Source: Chanos chanos (lineage: Eukaryota > Chordata > Actinopteri > Gonorynchiformes > Chanidae). Taken from it: DNA of 64,000 nt. The stretch spans positions 28,306,001 through 28,370,000 of the forward strand of contig NC_044497.1 of assembly GCF_902362185.1 (NCBI RefSeq), read 5' to 3'. Below are positions 12,961 through 26,900 of the stretch, in pieces. Position 1 is the first letter of the stretch. Every line of letters starts with the position of its first letter. Below the pieces are notes generated by a model, which worked only from the letters and a program-made list of their open reading frames with translations, searched no databases and was not told where the DNA came from. The position numbers were made by a program, and so were the translations under genes.

Positions 12961-15549
12961 CTAGTATGAAAATTCTTCAAACGTCATGTAGATGAGAAAG
13001 AGAAGGGACGACACAATAAGGAAGATGACGGTCTGAATCCACAGAGGGACAAGGCGACGACTGATCTCCTTTCTCTCCACACTCGCAGGGCTGAAATCAG
13101 GAAGTGGGTATTTGAATTGCACAGGTCGACCTGCTGCTCCTCTGATGGGTCTACGTCGTGTGGCGCTTTAAGAAGAGAGAGACAGGCTTTAGGACAACAA
13201 ACATTCACCATTTCTTTCAGGCCTTTCTCAAACCGCTTTAGGGTCATAAAGCAATTTTCATAGAGACATAATAAGGGGAGGAAAGGGAGGCAAAAAAGTG
13301 CCTTAGTACAGCACCCCTGAAGCAATCTGCAGCCTTCCAGTGGTTCCTCTCCACCCTCCCTAATGCCTAGCTTGGGATTCAAACCAGCAACCCTCCTTTT
13401 CCAGGTATGAAACCCTAAAGCCATTGAGAGGTTGTTTCCTCCACACAATTATAGATTCAGGCAGTGCACTGCTCTACCCAGAGAGACAGTGTGCCTCTAT
13501 AAAATGTACAGTGTGCCTCTATAAAAATATACTAATCATGACTTTGAAACTCAAGCAAGAAGACTCAGTTATGAATACATTTAAACAGTTTAATAAAAAT
13601 GTGGAGGTAACAATTGCAAAGCAAGACTTCAGTACCCTGGACAATACTGAGCCAAATGTAAAAATGCCTGTTCAAAGCAGCAGTAAGAGCATTCCTACTG
13701 GACAGTTTGGATATTTATCTTGGTGTTGTCTGAACATCTGAACAAATCATGTCTGGCAGTATATCCCTCCGCTCTCCAATAGAAAATAAACAATAACAAA
13801 CAACAAAGGTAGCACCATATTCACCTGATCCCAAAGGGTGTGACTTCAGCATCTGGAAACATCTCCTTTAATAAATCATTGGCTGGCTCCTAGAGTGGAA
13901 GGAGACAAAAATAATTACTCTGTGAGCTGACAGACACAGGACAACACAAAGAGAGGGTGATAGAGCAAACCCTCTTTGAAATAGTACAGAAACCCTTACG
14001 CATGTGAAGAAAGAGTGAAGGAAGTGGAGGAAGACAATGTTCTCACCAACAGAAAGAAAGAATAACAATCATTTCAAATGCGTCAAACAATTCTTCTTGA
14101 TGCTGCCGTTGAAATGCATCTTCAATCCCTAGCTTTCTAATGGATTTTCTAAAGCTAACAGCCTGATAACCTGACAACAACACAGCTGGATTCCCTTGGT
14201 CATTTATGTAAGACTTGTTAAATACTTTAAGTGTACAGAGTCTGTGAAAACAGAAGCCAGCCACATCCAGGCAGGAATGTTAATCATATGACACCATGTG
14301 AGTGCCATACATGTGCCTGAGATTACCTTCAGTAATGCTTTCATTCTCACCGACCATCCAATACACAAACAGATAGAGCAACTGAACCTGCTTTGCTTTA
14401 GGAGGCAAAAAGCAAACCGTCTACTATGAACTGGCCAGTTCCAGCAAAATGTTGGCAATAATGATGGTGAATGAGCTGTTTTGCATTTTAATAATTGTTT
14501 TCATCGAGATGCACTTCTCCCGTTGCCATTTTGACATGTCATTCTTGAAGACTTAAACTAAACAGTGTGGTTAGATTGACCAAAAAAACAAAACAAACAA
14601 AAAAAAATCCCCTGCACTGAGGAGTCTGCTAATAACGGATCATTTTCCCTCAGAGACAGTAATGAGGTTTTGATTCCTGTTTTGCATTTCCACTCATTTA
14701 AACTGCCTTCACAATTCTCAGTTCTCTGATCAAAAGAAGAACAAAAAAAGCAAAGGAAACAGAGGAGAGAGGAGTGAGAAAACAAAAACAGAGAGGAAAC
14801 AGAACTGAATTCCAATGGAATTTCCCCCAGAGACAACAGGAAGAGTGAAAGTCCTTCAGACTGTGTGTGCAGTGCTGCGTTTCTCTTTTCTTCTCTTGAT
14901 GAATAAAATATTAGCCAAAACAGAGGACTGCAAGACACCAGGTGGGAAGCAAACAAAAGAAGTAAGGATACAAATGAACCGTTACTGTTGTGTGCTTTGG
15001 GGATGTGGCAGCATCATGTGGCAGATCAAGGGACCTGTTAGTCATTGTGGCTTTGTCCTCAAAAGGTCCTGCCAATCAAAACTTATCAATTAAAAAAAAA
15101 AAACAGCAAGAAACTCAAAATGAAGCACAGTATAACAATAAGAATTACACTTAGCTTTAAGAAACCTAAATATGCCAATAAAACCATTTATACAATGATT
15201 ACTGAAAACTGATGCAGTTTTATCAACCAATCAGTTACTTTTCCTTGGGATGACAGCCATGCTAATGGTTTAAACAGGATCTTATTAATGGTTCTCTGTG
15301 GATTTTAAGCCGCTTTTAACACTGAAGCTTACACTGAAGTGCCCAGTACAATAACACTATTCAAATTCAATTCTCTGATGCCCAGGTTCCTTGATCACTA
15401 AATTCACTATTATAAGAAATAATTTACCAAGTAGAGAAAAGTAAATTGCAGTGTTTATTGTATCAAGTAGATTCAGAGGATAAAGAATTTAAAGCTATTG
15501 TCAAATAAAATGCGTGTTTGAATGAGATCCAGATTTACCATCTAACTAC

Positions 15550-15590
<41 letters not shown>

Positions 15591-18500
15591 AAATAAACTA
15601 GTTTGTTACTATAAGGTGATCTAACTACCTTTAGTAACCCAGACAGATATGCCCAGAAACACACAACATAATTACTCTACACTGAGACACACTCCTAGAG
15701 TAACTAGTACTAAATGGGAATGAGGGAAAAAAGAGGAGAGGAGTGTGTGTATGGGGGGGGGTGGGGGGGGGGCGCCACAAGCAATTGAGATGGTGTGGAT
15801 GTGTGAGAGAGCTGCCTATGACACAGGAGTTAATTTCTGAAATTAATTCAGGACCATCACAGACGCATCAGCAGAGCTCAATTTGGTAGCAGCTTTCATC
15901 TTCCAGAGATGATGAGAGTGAGTAAGGAGAAGACCTGAGGACCACACTGCAGGCAGAGCCCACAGCTCTCAGGGTGGCAACGCGATGGATTTTTATCCAA
16001 GCCCAAAACATACGACATTCAGTGTTTCTTTAAAGACATGAAACGTTACTCGTGTTAAAAATTGTTTTGGAACCATTGTGGCATGTTTATGGTTATGGGT
16101 TTGCTCTAAGTTAATACATAGTATTATCTGCCAATTTTGCACTGGTTAATTTCATTTTGATTGAACGTAGTTTGTGACTGAGTGGGGGAACACAGATCTA
16201 TTTGGTGCACCAACTGTTCAGTTCACCACAGGTTGACATCCAACATAGTTTCACTTGGGTGATAATTTGATAAAATAGGAACTGGTCAGGTTGTGGATCA
16301 CACCGCAATTACTCATAAAGCTAAGTCTTTGTAACACAAGACAACAGAATTTTTTTTGGCTGCTTGTGTAAACTGATCATCTAATGCAGATGGGCCCAGA
16401 CAATGGATGGGAGAGTTGGGGGGGGGGGGGGGCATCAAGACTTTTGTGACATCTGTATGACAGCTGTCAGGGTACTGACTCAACTGCTTCTGGTATCAAA
16501 CTGGTCCATACTGCTTCCCCAGGACACAGCCTCTCTCTCTGGTCCCTTAGAATAATTACAGTATCTCTTCTCAATCTGCCGTTGGGTAAAGACAGCTCAA
16601 TAAAGACACTGAAATAGCAAATCAAATCAATGCCATTTTCAAAGCTTATATCATTAAAGACAGATTTAGACCCCCATTCCTCAGTTGTTAAAAAATACGC
16701 AGATTATGTGAGTTTGTGTGTGTGTTATACATATGAATGTGGTGAAAACACACCAGCAACCCACCAAAGTGAACCCAATCACAGTGAGAGGACATTTAGA
16801 CGCTGTCACCACAGCAACTAACAAACTTCCCTGCTCCACCAGCTGAGTGATGCTGAAGGTGCTGCAGGTGGAGGAGTCAGCATAACTACACTCTCCTGAG
16901 CCAGGACTCCGCTTCAACTACAAGTGAACAGGAGACAGCTTAATAAAAGCAGAGATGTGCCTGTGTGATCTAAAGGTCCAATTGCAGAGTGAAGTCTCAA
17001 AACAAAATGGTGTGCTTGGGTAAATAAGCATAGCGGGTTTGTGCGCATTTGTAAAACGGAAGAAATGTTTGTAAAGTTGACATTTTTATCAAAGACATAA
17101 AACAAATAAAACATTTTCTCCTAGACCTGAAACTGCATTCCACAGATTTAAGATTGAATTCTTTAAACCTCATAAACTATGTATTGGTACATCCCTTAAA
17201 CAAACAGACATACTGCAGAGCTGTTGATTTAAAAACCCTATGTCTGCACAACCAATCTTACCGAGTTTATAGTGAAGGATATTGCCTCCTACACAATCTT
17301 TTGGCATTTCGTTTTGCTGATCGATGAAACAACAGTCTGTGCATTTCTCAACACAGTGAGACCTTTAATATGCGTAAGGATCCAAGCAAATAAAATCAAT
17401 GCAATTGTTCTGCAGTAATATATGAACACTATTTACCGTCATGGGGGGAGGCAAAAAGCACTGATGATAACCATCCTTATAGTACCTCCCAGCCTGTTTA
17501 TACAGAAAATGAAGTTGATTAAACATTATTGTTCATCTGTCGAAACAGACAGTTATTGAAAGTTACAACTCCAGCCACAAGGTGATGCTGCAGTCAAAAC
17601 TGAAGGCCACGAGAGCAAAATGACTACAGCACTCTGGTTAGATGTAGGACACCGTTTCCCACTGTATTCATACGGAAACCCTGAAGAAATTTCTTATTTG
17701 GTTTTACATCTACAAACTACTGAAGCCTTTCACAAATGGGATCCACAACCCTAATTAGCCTCAGTTGAGGATATGTGAAAAGAGCTAAGTAAAAACCAAA
17801 CCTTGCTTGCATAGATGAGGTTTGCCTTGAACCTGGCCATCTTAGAATATGGGTAAGCAATGTCAGCCTCTTTGGGGCATTCAATTATGTTTTTAATCAT
17901 GCAAAAGAGAAGGGAGGGAGTTTTGCAAAGCAGTACTGTCTAATGCTACAGAAAGGACTGCACGATGCTCTGTGACTGGGAATTTAAGACCTCTCTCCAA
18001 AGGCTTGAAATGATGAAAGGACTGCGTCTGGCTGTGTAAGACTGTAGGAAATGGATATGGAAATTATACTGTGTTGATACAAGGGAAAACAATCAGATGC
18101 TCTCCACTGTCTATCTTTGCTAATCAATGCACTTAAAAATCTACATTAAATGAAATGTAAATAATGGGTCAAAACAATCATCTGCACCTCAATCAAGAAG
18201 AGGAAAAAACAAACAAAAGAAAAAAACAAAACGCACATTTCCTAAGTAATAAACAAAGAGCCAACACAAACTTCAACTACCTAAACAAACAGAACAAAAG
18301 CTCCGTTCTGCATGGACTCCAATGATGCTCTACGTGAGCCCAAAGATCCACCTGTAACCTTAATAAAGAATCTGAGTGAGACCTCACCTGATTGGCAGCT
18401 GAGTCCAGCTCTGTCACTGTTTCTGGATCACTCTGCTCTGAAATGTAGGAGAGGACATCAGTAGAATATTTCTAATATTAGGACTCCAACAGTGATTATA

Positions 18501-21500
18501 ATTATTCTAACTTCTTAATAAAACTAAAACCCCCAGCTGAATGTCCATCATGTTGAACATCTCTCAGGTCTTGCTGCTTTTGCAAACCCATAATTTTCCA
18601 ACAACGTCAAACAGCGCACACAATGTTTTGAGTACTGAGAATAAACATTTCCCTGACAGCCAGAAGATGATATGTGACATTCCCTGACACATGTTCACTC
18701 CCACAAAGCCCTTCACTTTCCCTGTAACTGCATGGGGGGGGCACACTGCTATAGCTGACCTAAACTCACCCTGTTGAGTGCATTCATCACCTCACGTCTG
18801 TGTGTGCTGACACCTTGCCAGTGTGACGGTTAAATAAACAAACGGAAAGTGCCTGTATATTTGTCTTTACCTGTTGTAAGCGCTAGCCCTTGTAAGCACT
18901 TTTACATACCCTCAGACGTCTAATTGCTTAACCTTATACAACCCAATGCCTGTTGAGCTCTGATGCCTGACTTTTGGAGAACATGGGAGCAAGTTGCCTA
19001 GCGAGCAACGACATGCCTGTCAAACTCATTCCTACAGCACAATCTGTACTGTGGAGACCAGCAAACATATGGCATAGCTGAAATGAACATTGATTTCTGC
19101 TGCAATCAATAATGACTCTCAGAAAGGGTGCAGTCTTGTTAGATCTAACTTATTGATAACACACCATCTACCTGCAGCCTAGGTTTTCAGTCACTTGGGG
19201 CAATGAATAAAAGAGCTGCTATTTACAGATTGTTAGCCCGGCCTTGTACGTGCTTAGTTGTGAGATTAAAGGCAGTATAAATCAACTGGGAAAAAGCTTA
19301 GCAGCTTACTGGCAGTTTTTAGTAGTTAACTTATTTACTTATTTAGCAGTTTAGTTATTAGCAGTGTACTGGCTTTGCTCATGTTTAGCTGTCAAGCCAC
19401 CACTCAAAGGCATCTATAGCCTCTTCTGCAATGTCTTTTGTCTCTGTGAAAACTGTTCTGCAAAGCTTGTAAGAAATTTCAGCAAAGTCCTTAATCTGGT
19501 GAGAAAAGAGCCAACTGAACTTCCATCTCAAAGTTCTAGGCAACAGACTTTGACTGTCAGACTCCAGTTTCTTTCATACATAAAGATCCCATTTATAATA
19601 TCTTCTTAAACAAGACAACTTTGTTCACTAATTCTGAGTGCAGTAACTAAATAACTGCCTTAGTTTTGAATGAACAAAGAGCAGATTCTCTCAGTATCTA
19701 GATTTTACTTCCACTTAACATCAACATTAGCTACAACTTTTACTTAACCTTTTTACTTTAGCCAACTTAACTCAAGCAAGTAAAAAAAAAAAGTCGCAGC
19801 CAAGGCAAACATTGACAGAACGATCCATTCAGTAAAACGTGCAAGATGAGATTTCCTATTCCATACCAGGTGCTTCTTGTTCATCCTCCTCTTCCTCATC
19901 CTGTTCTTCCTCGCTGTCAGAGTACTGGCCTGCATCTCCTGTGCCGTTTAATTTGACCTCTGGAGCAGGTTCCATCAACCTCTGCAGCTTCTTCTCATAC
20001 AGAGATCTGGTAGAATCTTAATCAAAACACAGAAAGCAGAGCAAAATGGAATAGCAATCACAGTATGGAAGTTTCCAGTGCATCACTGGAGAGGAGATAC
20101 CACGTCAGTGGGTGGGTAGCTCGTCAAAAAATTGCAAAGCTGGAGAAACTACAATCAACTGAGTGCTGTCACAAGTCAGTATCACATTTCTATTCCTCTT
20201 CCTCCTACCTAAGCAATTTCTCTCCTACTTTAGATTTTGGGCAGTTCCATAACTTATGTCAAATCTGGCCGACAAGATTTGCAGTGACACACACAACTCT
20301 GCGACTGATGACTGCTAGGTAGGCACTGATGTCTTGCAGCCAAATAAGTTTGATGAATTTCCGAACATTTGTACATGCAAACGAAACATTTTGTTCATAA
20401 TGAGACCTGAGTCAGAAATGGCTCATTCTCTATAGTAGAGACAGGAAATCCATCATCCCCCCCTGGGAGTGAGGCAGCGCGTTTTTGTCAGCAAATGTCA
20501 AAAGTAATGCGAGTGCGTAATGCGAGAAGAGCTGTGTGGTGGTCGAGGAAAGATTTCCCCACAAGGAGAAAGGAAGGCTCTTTTTAAACTGCTCTTTTTT
20601 GGTCAACCCTGTCACTGCTAAGAGCAAACCATTCCCATGGCTCCTTCATCTACACAACACAACATTGCCAGTGCAGTTTCAGCTTTAAGTCTGGAGTAAA
20701 AGCTTAAGGCCAACAACAGTGGAATTAAACTAATAATAGTATGTTTTACCATTTTTCCAGCAATACTGTAAAACTGCACTTAGGGTAGTTCAAGTTCATG
20801 AACCGATCGAAAGTCATGACTCTGGGACGTAAAGGGATCTTAGGCAAATAGATGTACCAATAAAAGGATTCTGTTTTTTCACTTCAGTTAGGGTATTCAT
20901 GCAAAAAACTCTGTGCTGAAGAATACAATCTCTCTTAGCAGTAGGACAAGTAGTTTTGTATTTCACCATTAGCTGCTTAATCTAGAGGCAGCTCTGAAAG
21001 CTTATTTTAGGTTAAATGTTAGCTTAAATCATCATCTCCCAAATCAGTTATATTAAATCGTTGATGTGTAAATGGTCATTAAGTCATTCTTTTATTTATT
21101 TATTTTTAAGTGAACCTATTATTCAGACCAAGTTTCTTACGCTCTATTAGCACAGATGCTTTATTTTCAACTCTGATGTTGTATTCCAGTCCTAACTTTG
21201 GTCTGTGTTGTTAGGATTCAAACAACAAGACAAGTGTCAGTGGCACTGTCAGTGAACTGTCCTTCATTAATGTGTTCCATGGTTACCAGGACACACCTTG
21301 TTTCTTCAAGCGTAAAGAGTGACAGTTTAATGGTACTTCTGCCCAGATGACGTGAGAATGTGACTGATGCTTATTACGGCTAAATCAACTTAGACACAGC
21401 CACAATTAAAGACACTATTCTGCTTAAACTTAGGGTACTGACAGACAGTTGGTAATTCCAATCAAGACTATTCGGAACCATGTCGACATGTGTTTACATG

Positions 21501-23194
21501 GTTTTGAGGTGCTCTGAAGGCTACCATCTAACAGACATACAATATAATAAAAAATATCATTCTCTCTCTCTCTCTCGTTTCAGACAACTCTTCGAAGCAT
21601 GAATCTTTAAAAGACAGAGATTGGGGACATTATCAGGAGTATGTGTAATCTGTTTCTGTATAACACTGATCCCTTAGCTGAGTAGAAAGCAGCAGCACTG
21701 TTGGAAGGAAAGACAGAAACAGACTCTCGGGGGAGGGGGAAGCCTATACGTCGTCGTATCTGGAATAGATCACAATTTCACACAATACTGGGGAGAGTGT
21801 GAAGAGCCATGTTAAGGTCACATACTCACCCACTATAGGTCCAGCCTTGACTCCATACTTTAGCAATTTAACTTTGAGTTGTTCGTCTGTCAGTAAACTC
21901 AGGTCTGTCATGTCTGGATCTGGCTTGTCTCCCTCGTCCTAAAGAGACAAAAAGAACAAGAGACTCTGGGATGCCAGCATTCTCTCTGCGGCACAGAGAA
22001 CCAAACATCAATGACTGCCCAACTCCAACCTGACAGCACAGAGTGAACACTCACAAATCTAATCCCAAATCCAATTCTCAGGACACCTCAGAACCAGCCT
22101 ACAAAATTCTTCAAACACACAAAAATGGGGAAAAATTGGCACAAAAATCATATATAATTGCATACTGTTGTTATTGAACATGGGATTCATTGTATGTAAG
22201 CTCAAAAAAAAAAAAAAAAAAAAGGCAAAACCTCGCCTTTATGACAGTGTAAATTCCAGCTTTTATGAAAATCTGAGAACATGAATGACATGTTTTGCAT
22301 ATTTCAAAAATCAATAAAAATCTATTTCAGTGGAAGTATCGGCTCATCAACAGATTTCAAATCTGGCAACAAAGTGTAAGTTATAGTTTGACCCAGATTC
22401 TTGACTGTGAGGGTGTCCCTGCTCCGCTAAGGCCAGCCTGCAGGGTTAAATCCCATCTGACCTAACGGACTGCATGGTATCAATTGCAATTTGAGTGCAG
22501 AACAGCTGCAAGTGTGCAGTCAGACTGCAACGACAACGCACATAACGGAATTGCGTTCCAATTACTCGACGTTAAGCAGCAACCAACATATGGTGAAGAA
22601 CACTTGCGACAAAGAACGCACTTCAAAACAGAAAATTAATTCAGTAAATCAACCTTAATCGCACGAAGTTTACATTTTGAGACAAAGCACAAAGTTTCAA
22701 CAGATGCTTACAACAGGTCAACTATAAATATCAAGTTTCACTTTCACTGCTCTAACGTTTTTCATTATAAGAACAAACTATTTTTACGTACACAGAAATG
22801 ATAGACAAACATTGAAAAGAACATTTTCGTTTGAAATATCCAACAGGTTATGCATAGAAATCTAGGTACCGTTCAGCGCGTCAATCATACGAACACAAAC
22901 ACAAGGACACTGACGTTCAATACACAGGAGCACGATAACAATTTTGCTACAATTTTAACATATACGCAAGCGTAGTAAACTTTTGGCTGAGCTCACATTG
23001 CCGTTTTGCACCTGGTCCTCTTCTTCATCACTAGAGAAATCAGCTGTGGGCTTCACTCCAACATGTTTCAGGTAGAGTTCCAACAAAACCTCTTTTTTAC
23101 TCTCCCTAGCGGGCAATTCAACATTGTGCGTTATTAGCTCCGCTTTCAGCCTCTGCTTGGAAAATTGCGATGGATCCTCTACAAACACCGGCAT
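12961..23194 (-). CDS. tmpo: LAP2/thymopoietin-type LEM-domain inner nuclear membrane protein (tmpo-like, at the LEMD1 locus)
   Basis: LAP2-type proteins sit in the inner nuclear membrane and tie lamins and BAF-bound chromatin to the envelope. Exons (high to low) are 22997-23194, 21830-21938, 19867-20016, 18388-18437, 13825-13889 and 12961-13165; phases agree and give 258 residues. Residues 1-50 (MPVFVEDPSQFSKQRLKAEL...) form the N-terminal LEM-like domain special to LAP2, ending in a DFSSDEEE acidic motif. Residues from about 75 (DMTDLSLLTDEQL...KYGVKAGPIV then STRSLYEKKL) are the true LEM domain. Near the C-terminus KEMFPD and RRPIRGAAGRP match LAP2beta, and residues 232-251 are a single membrane helix with a short luminal tail. 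It is much shorter than human LAP2beta (about 450), so middle exons are absent, or were missed in the 4.5-kb intron 13890-18387. Synteny points to LEMD1 rather than TMPO; I use tmpo for the domain content only. Confidence 0.85.
13290..13440 (-). mobile_element. Probable tRNA-derived SINE fragment
   Basis: Read on the - strand, this intronic segment has an RNA polymerase III B-box-like GGTTTGAATCCC, preceded by an A-box-like TGGCTTTAGGG at tRNA-like spacing. The + strand shows GGGATTCAAACC at about 13374. Ends and target duplications could not be set. Confidence 0.45.
15553..15588. repeat. GA microsatellite in an intron of the LEM gene
   Basis: An uninterrupted (GA)n run. G-runs at about 15752-15770 and 16418-16432 lie in the same intron, and a 20-base A-run (about 22203-22222) lies in its first intron. 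Confidence 0.9.
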
Positions 23195-23940
23195 GTCAAA
23201 TTCACAGCAGACAGATTAGGCACGCGCTCAAACCGACTCAATCCTGCGACATTAAACAGGACAGGACTTCAGGCTGAAGTAGCAAACTATGCGAATGCGT
23301 TGTCACTACCACACACCCAGACTGACAGCAGCTGCTTTAACACTTGCCTGAGTGGTGCTGAGACACATACCTTGGAGCCATAGGGTCGATATTCTGAGCA
23401 GTGGCAACTAACATCTTTTCGAAATGGCATGTACTGCCCCCCGAGGGAGAGCTATGAACACCCACGAGCTGGCGCGGGGTCATATGTTTGTACTTTTAAG
23501 TCAGCTTGTTTACAGGGCCCAATCGGCGTCATGTCAAACTAGATGTCTTTTGCAGTTGCAGAGTTGGCCGAGAAACAAGCCATTTAAAACTGTTAAAGGT
23601 GGACTGACAGCACCTTGCTTTTTTAACTAAGTGAATAACAGTTTGCTAGCTAACGGAGTAACCAAGCATTACTGATGATTGTATTAAAATGGAAACCGAT
23701 AAAAAGTTGGTTTGCCAGCTAATTCATCCCGAATCTTACCGTATGCCCTTTCCCAGATGGCGCCACACCCTCGTTAATTAGCTAACTAGCAACCACCCAG
23801 AGTTAAAGTAATGACGAGAAGCGAACATGCGATGGTAACGTCAAGCAAGACCCATGAAGTTCGTTTTCCGCTTACCTATATTCAGTCATTAGTCCCAGCT
23901 GAAACGGCTCACTGTTAATTCGTCAAGGGTTGTTTTCCCG
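23195..23940 (-). promoter_or_regulatory. 5' UTR and promoter region of the LEM gene
   Basis: On the - strand a donor-like ATAG|GTAAGC ends a candidate leader exon at 23876. A good acceptor (pyrimidine-rich, then GTCGCAG|) opens at 23243, so 23195-23243 would be leader joined to the coding exon. The intron between contains GCTAGCTAACGG at about 23645 and TTAGCTAACTAGC at about 23779, a motif also seen near nucks1, cdc42 and the right-edge promoter. No TATA box was seen, which suits a broadly expressed gene. Confidence 0.5.
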
Positions 23941-23999
23941 CTATTCTGCTGCGCGCCCTCCGCTTTAACTAACTAGACGTAGCACTTACGGTTGTGAGA

Positions 24000-26900
24000 A
24001 AATAAAAACACATATTACTTTGATTAAAAAGTGATCTATGTTTCGTCATCATGAAGACGTATGGCTTTTGCAGCTAAAATGTTAAGTCATTTATGAGAGG
24101 ATTCCTACCCAAAACTGCATTTACTAGGCCTACATGTCATTGAAGGGAAAAAAAATAGAACATGTGTCTCGCACCCAGTAAGGTAGGCTATAGGGCTTTA
24201 ATTCCACACAGAATGAGTCGTATTTTAGTTATTCATTTGGCCTGTTATCGGTCCGTGATACATTGCACCACCGGGCTCCAAGAGAGAGTATTATCCTGTT
24301 GTACAAGTCATTTTAATAAGACTCTCCAGCCCAGAAGGATTTGCCAACAAAGAACGTGGGGCGCATAATAAGTCTGCTCTGTCTCCTTAGTGTCACTGGC
24401 AGCACACTCGTGGTACCCACAGATGCCTAGTGTTTGCTTATTTATTCAGCTTTGTAGAGGTTTTTCTTCCATAGTGCATCCCAAGTGTATGCACTCTGAT
24501 TTGTTCTGATCCCTTGTCTTGAAATGCTTCACTTGTTGCCTAGATTAGTGTGCCACTTGTTCACTCATCAGCATGCATAGTCTGTGCATGAACTCATGTT
24601 TTCTCTTCCTTTTTTTCCCTTATTTTCTCTTTTGTATACACACTCTCTCTCTCCTTCTCTGTCTCCCTCTCCCTGGAAACCATGATGCAAGATGCGGGTA
24701 AGCATAAAAATTACCTCTCATTTTGCATTCAGAAGACATGTTGGAGCAGGAATCGAAAATAATAGCATGAAAGCACCATCAATATGTCATACATGCCTTT
24801 CTCTTAAATATGTGATGCAAATGTCAAAGCAGTAAGCCACTTGTCAAAGCTGCCAGCTGAGAACACCACCTAGGGACGATTTGTCGTTTTTCTGTGGATC
24901 AAACTGCGTAACAGTGTTCGGTGTTTTGACTGATCTTAGAGTCATGTGGTATCATTAATTTAAAAAGGTCTTTAATTTGTATTTGATAAGCATCTTTTAA
25001 CGAGAGCAGTTGTGATAATATGATGAGTCACAACCAGAGGCTTTCATCACAATTTGCTCAAATTGGAAGCTTTGTTTTTTGAAGGCAGAACTGTCAATCC
25101 CAGTTTGCAAACAAAAACTGTTACCCACAGCTGTTCCTAGAATGCATGGAACACTTGCTCCAGAAAGCAGTACACTGGAAAAGAACCTGCTCTCAGCCAC
25201 ATTCAGGAACAGCACAGAAGACATCTGCTCCTAGTAGTGTTATCATTAGATTAGCACTTTTTAGTGAGGGTCTGTCACACGCTTCATGTCGCTCCTCTCA
25301 AAGTGAAATTACAAATGCAAAAAGTCTATTGTAACAGAACTGAATGGCAAAGGTTTTTGAACAGTTATCTTCAGGTTTTCATATTAAACCAGATCTGACT
25401 CACATACAATGTATGTATAAAGAGACTGGAGGAGAGAGCAAGATCATTTGTAGATAAATGACTTTATTCTTCTACTTGAATTAAAGTGGTGATTCAAATT
25501 GGGAGAATATATCTCTGCAGCGTTTCTTTTCATGTAAATGTGATTAGTATATTTGCTCTGCTTATAAATGCCAGCCTGATTCATGGCATATTATCAGAAA
25601 GCATTAAGAACTGAGCATGGTGCAGGAATTAATGTTCTTGCATGTATCTGCAATGTACAATACTATGAACCTTTAGCACACTGGATTTAATGCGTCTCTT
25701 CTTTCTCTCACTGTTTTCTTATGGTTGATTTGCCACTATGTACCCAATGGCTTTAAACCCTACATGAGATACTGCAGAACATCACATAGGAATAGAAAGC
25801 CATAAAGCACAGGAGTGTTTTGGAAGAGATGCCTCAACCCGTGTCAACCCTGTAATGCATTACCACAATACGCAAGTCACCTCACTGGAGTCTCTTTGGT
25901 TTTCAGCCTCTTATTCTGTCATTTTCTGCATCATAGCCAAAAAAAAAAGGGGGAGTAAACAAGTTGAAGACAGCACTGGTGAGAAAACTCATATCTACAT
26001 GAATAATTAAACAAAAAGAAAATATTATTCAGCTTTTTTTTCTGGCCTGGAATGATTAAAGTGTGTGTAACTCATTATTCTTTTTAAAGTAACACCTCAG
26101 GGAAATCTGTGTTTTTCCTTCACAAACTACCTCAGAGCTCCTCTCAGAGTTCCACTTGCTAGATCTGTCTGTGAGCTTTTCATCTCCATAGGGTATTAAG
26201 AAGTGTCTTTGATGAAGCTACGCCACAGAAAAAAAAGGTACCACACTAATCAAAAGGGTTTTGTAGTTGCTGTAGCCCAGTGAATGCTTGAGGGATGATG
26301 TAAACTCTCAATTCAATTCAACACCAAAAAAAAAAAAAAACTCCTCCTGACTTTCTGATGCTGACAAAAGACTTGAAGACTTACCTCAGTAACCGTTGCT
26401 GGTGCCCAGGGATCTAAGCAGATGGGTAATTAGCAGAATTTTTGTGTACATAGATAAAAGCAAACTTACACTTTTGCCTCCTGGAAACTTCAAAACTGGA
26501 ATTTATCACTTATCATGACTCTATGTCTAATGCATATATTTATTTACACAAATTATTTGTCTCATGAAATGGAGCTAAAAAAAGATTCCTTGAGAGAAAC
26601 CCATCTTAGTCTGTTTAAACTGAGGGAAATCACTTTTCAGGCACTATACATGAAACATGACAAGAGAAGGCCAAAATAGAAAAGATAAATACTGTATTTC
26701 TTTTGTAAATCAATACGCACGATTTATAAATGTAACATTTGAAACAAATTACATTTATCAGTCACACCTGTTGTATTGGGTGAAAAAAGTTATTGAATTT
26801 TGGAACACTTTACACCTGCGGTAACTTGTGTGTGTGCTAATATGCCCTATTTAAAAAACCTCAGCCAAAAACCACTGAGGCTAGAGAAAATAAAGGAGTG

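Noticed and set aside
13424-13741. 105-residue + strand open frame
   Set aside because: It lies in an intron of the LEM gene, starts in the SINE-like fragment and resembles no known protein.
14558-15093. Overlapping open frames on both strands in an intron of the LEM gene
   Set aside because: Low-complexity AT-rich and Ser/Leu/Phe-rich translations with no splice context or similarity.
24650-24705. ATG followed by a strong donor-like GTAAGC, as in a short first exon
   Set aside because: No partner exon could be found downstream and the six encoded residues carry no information.
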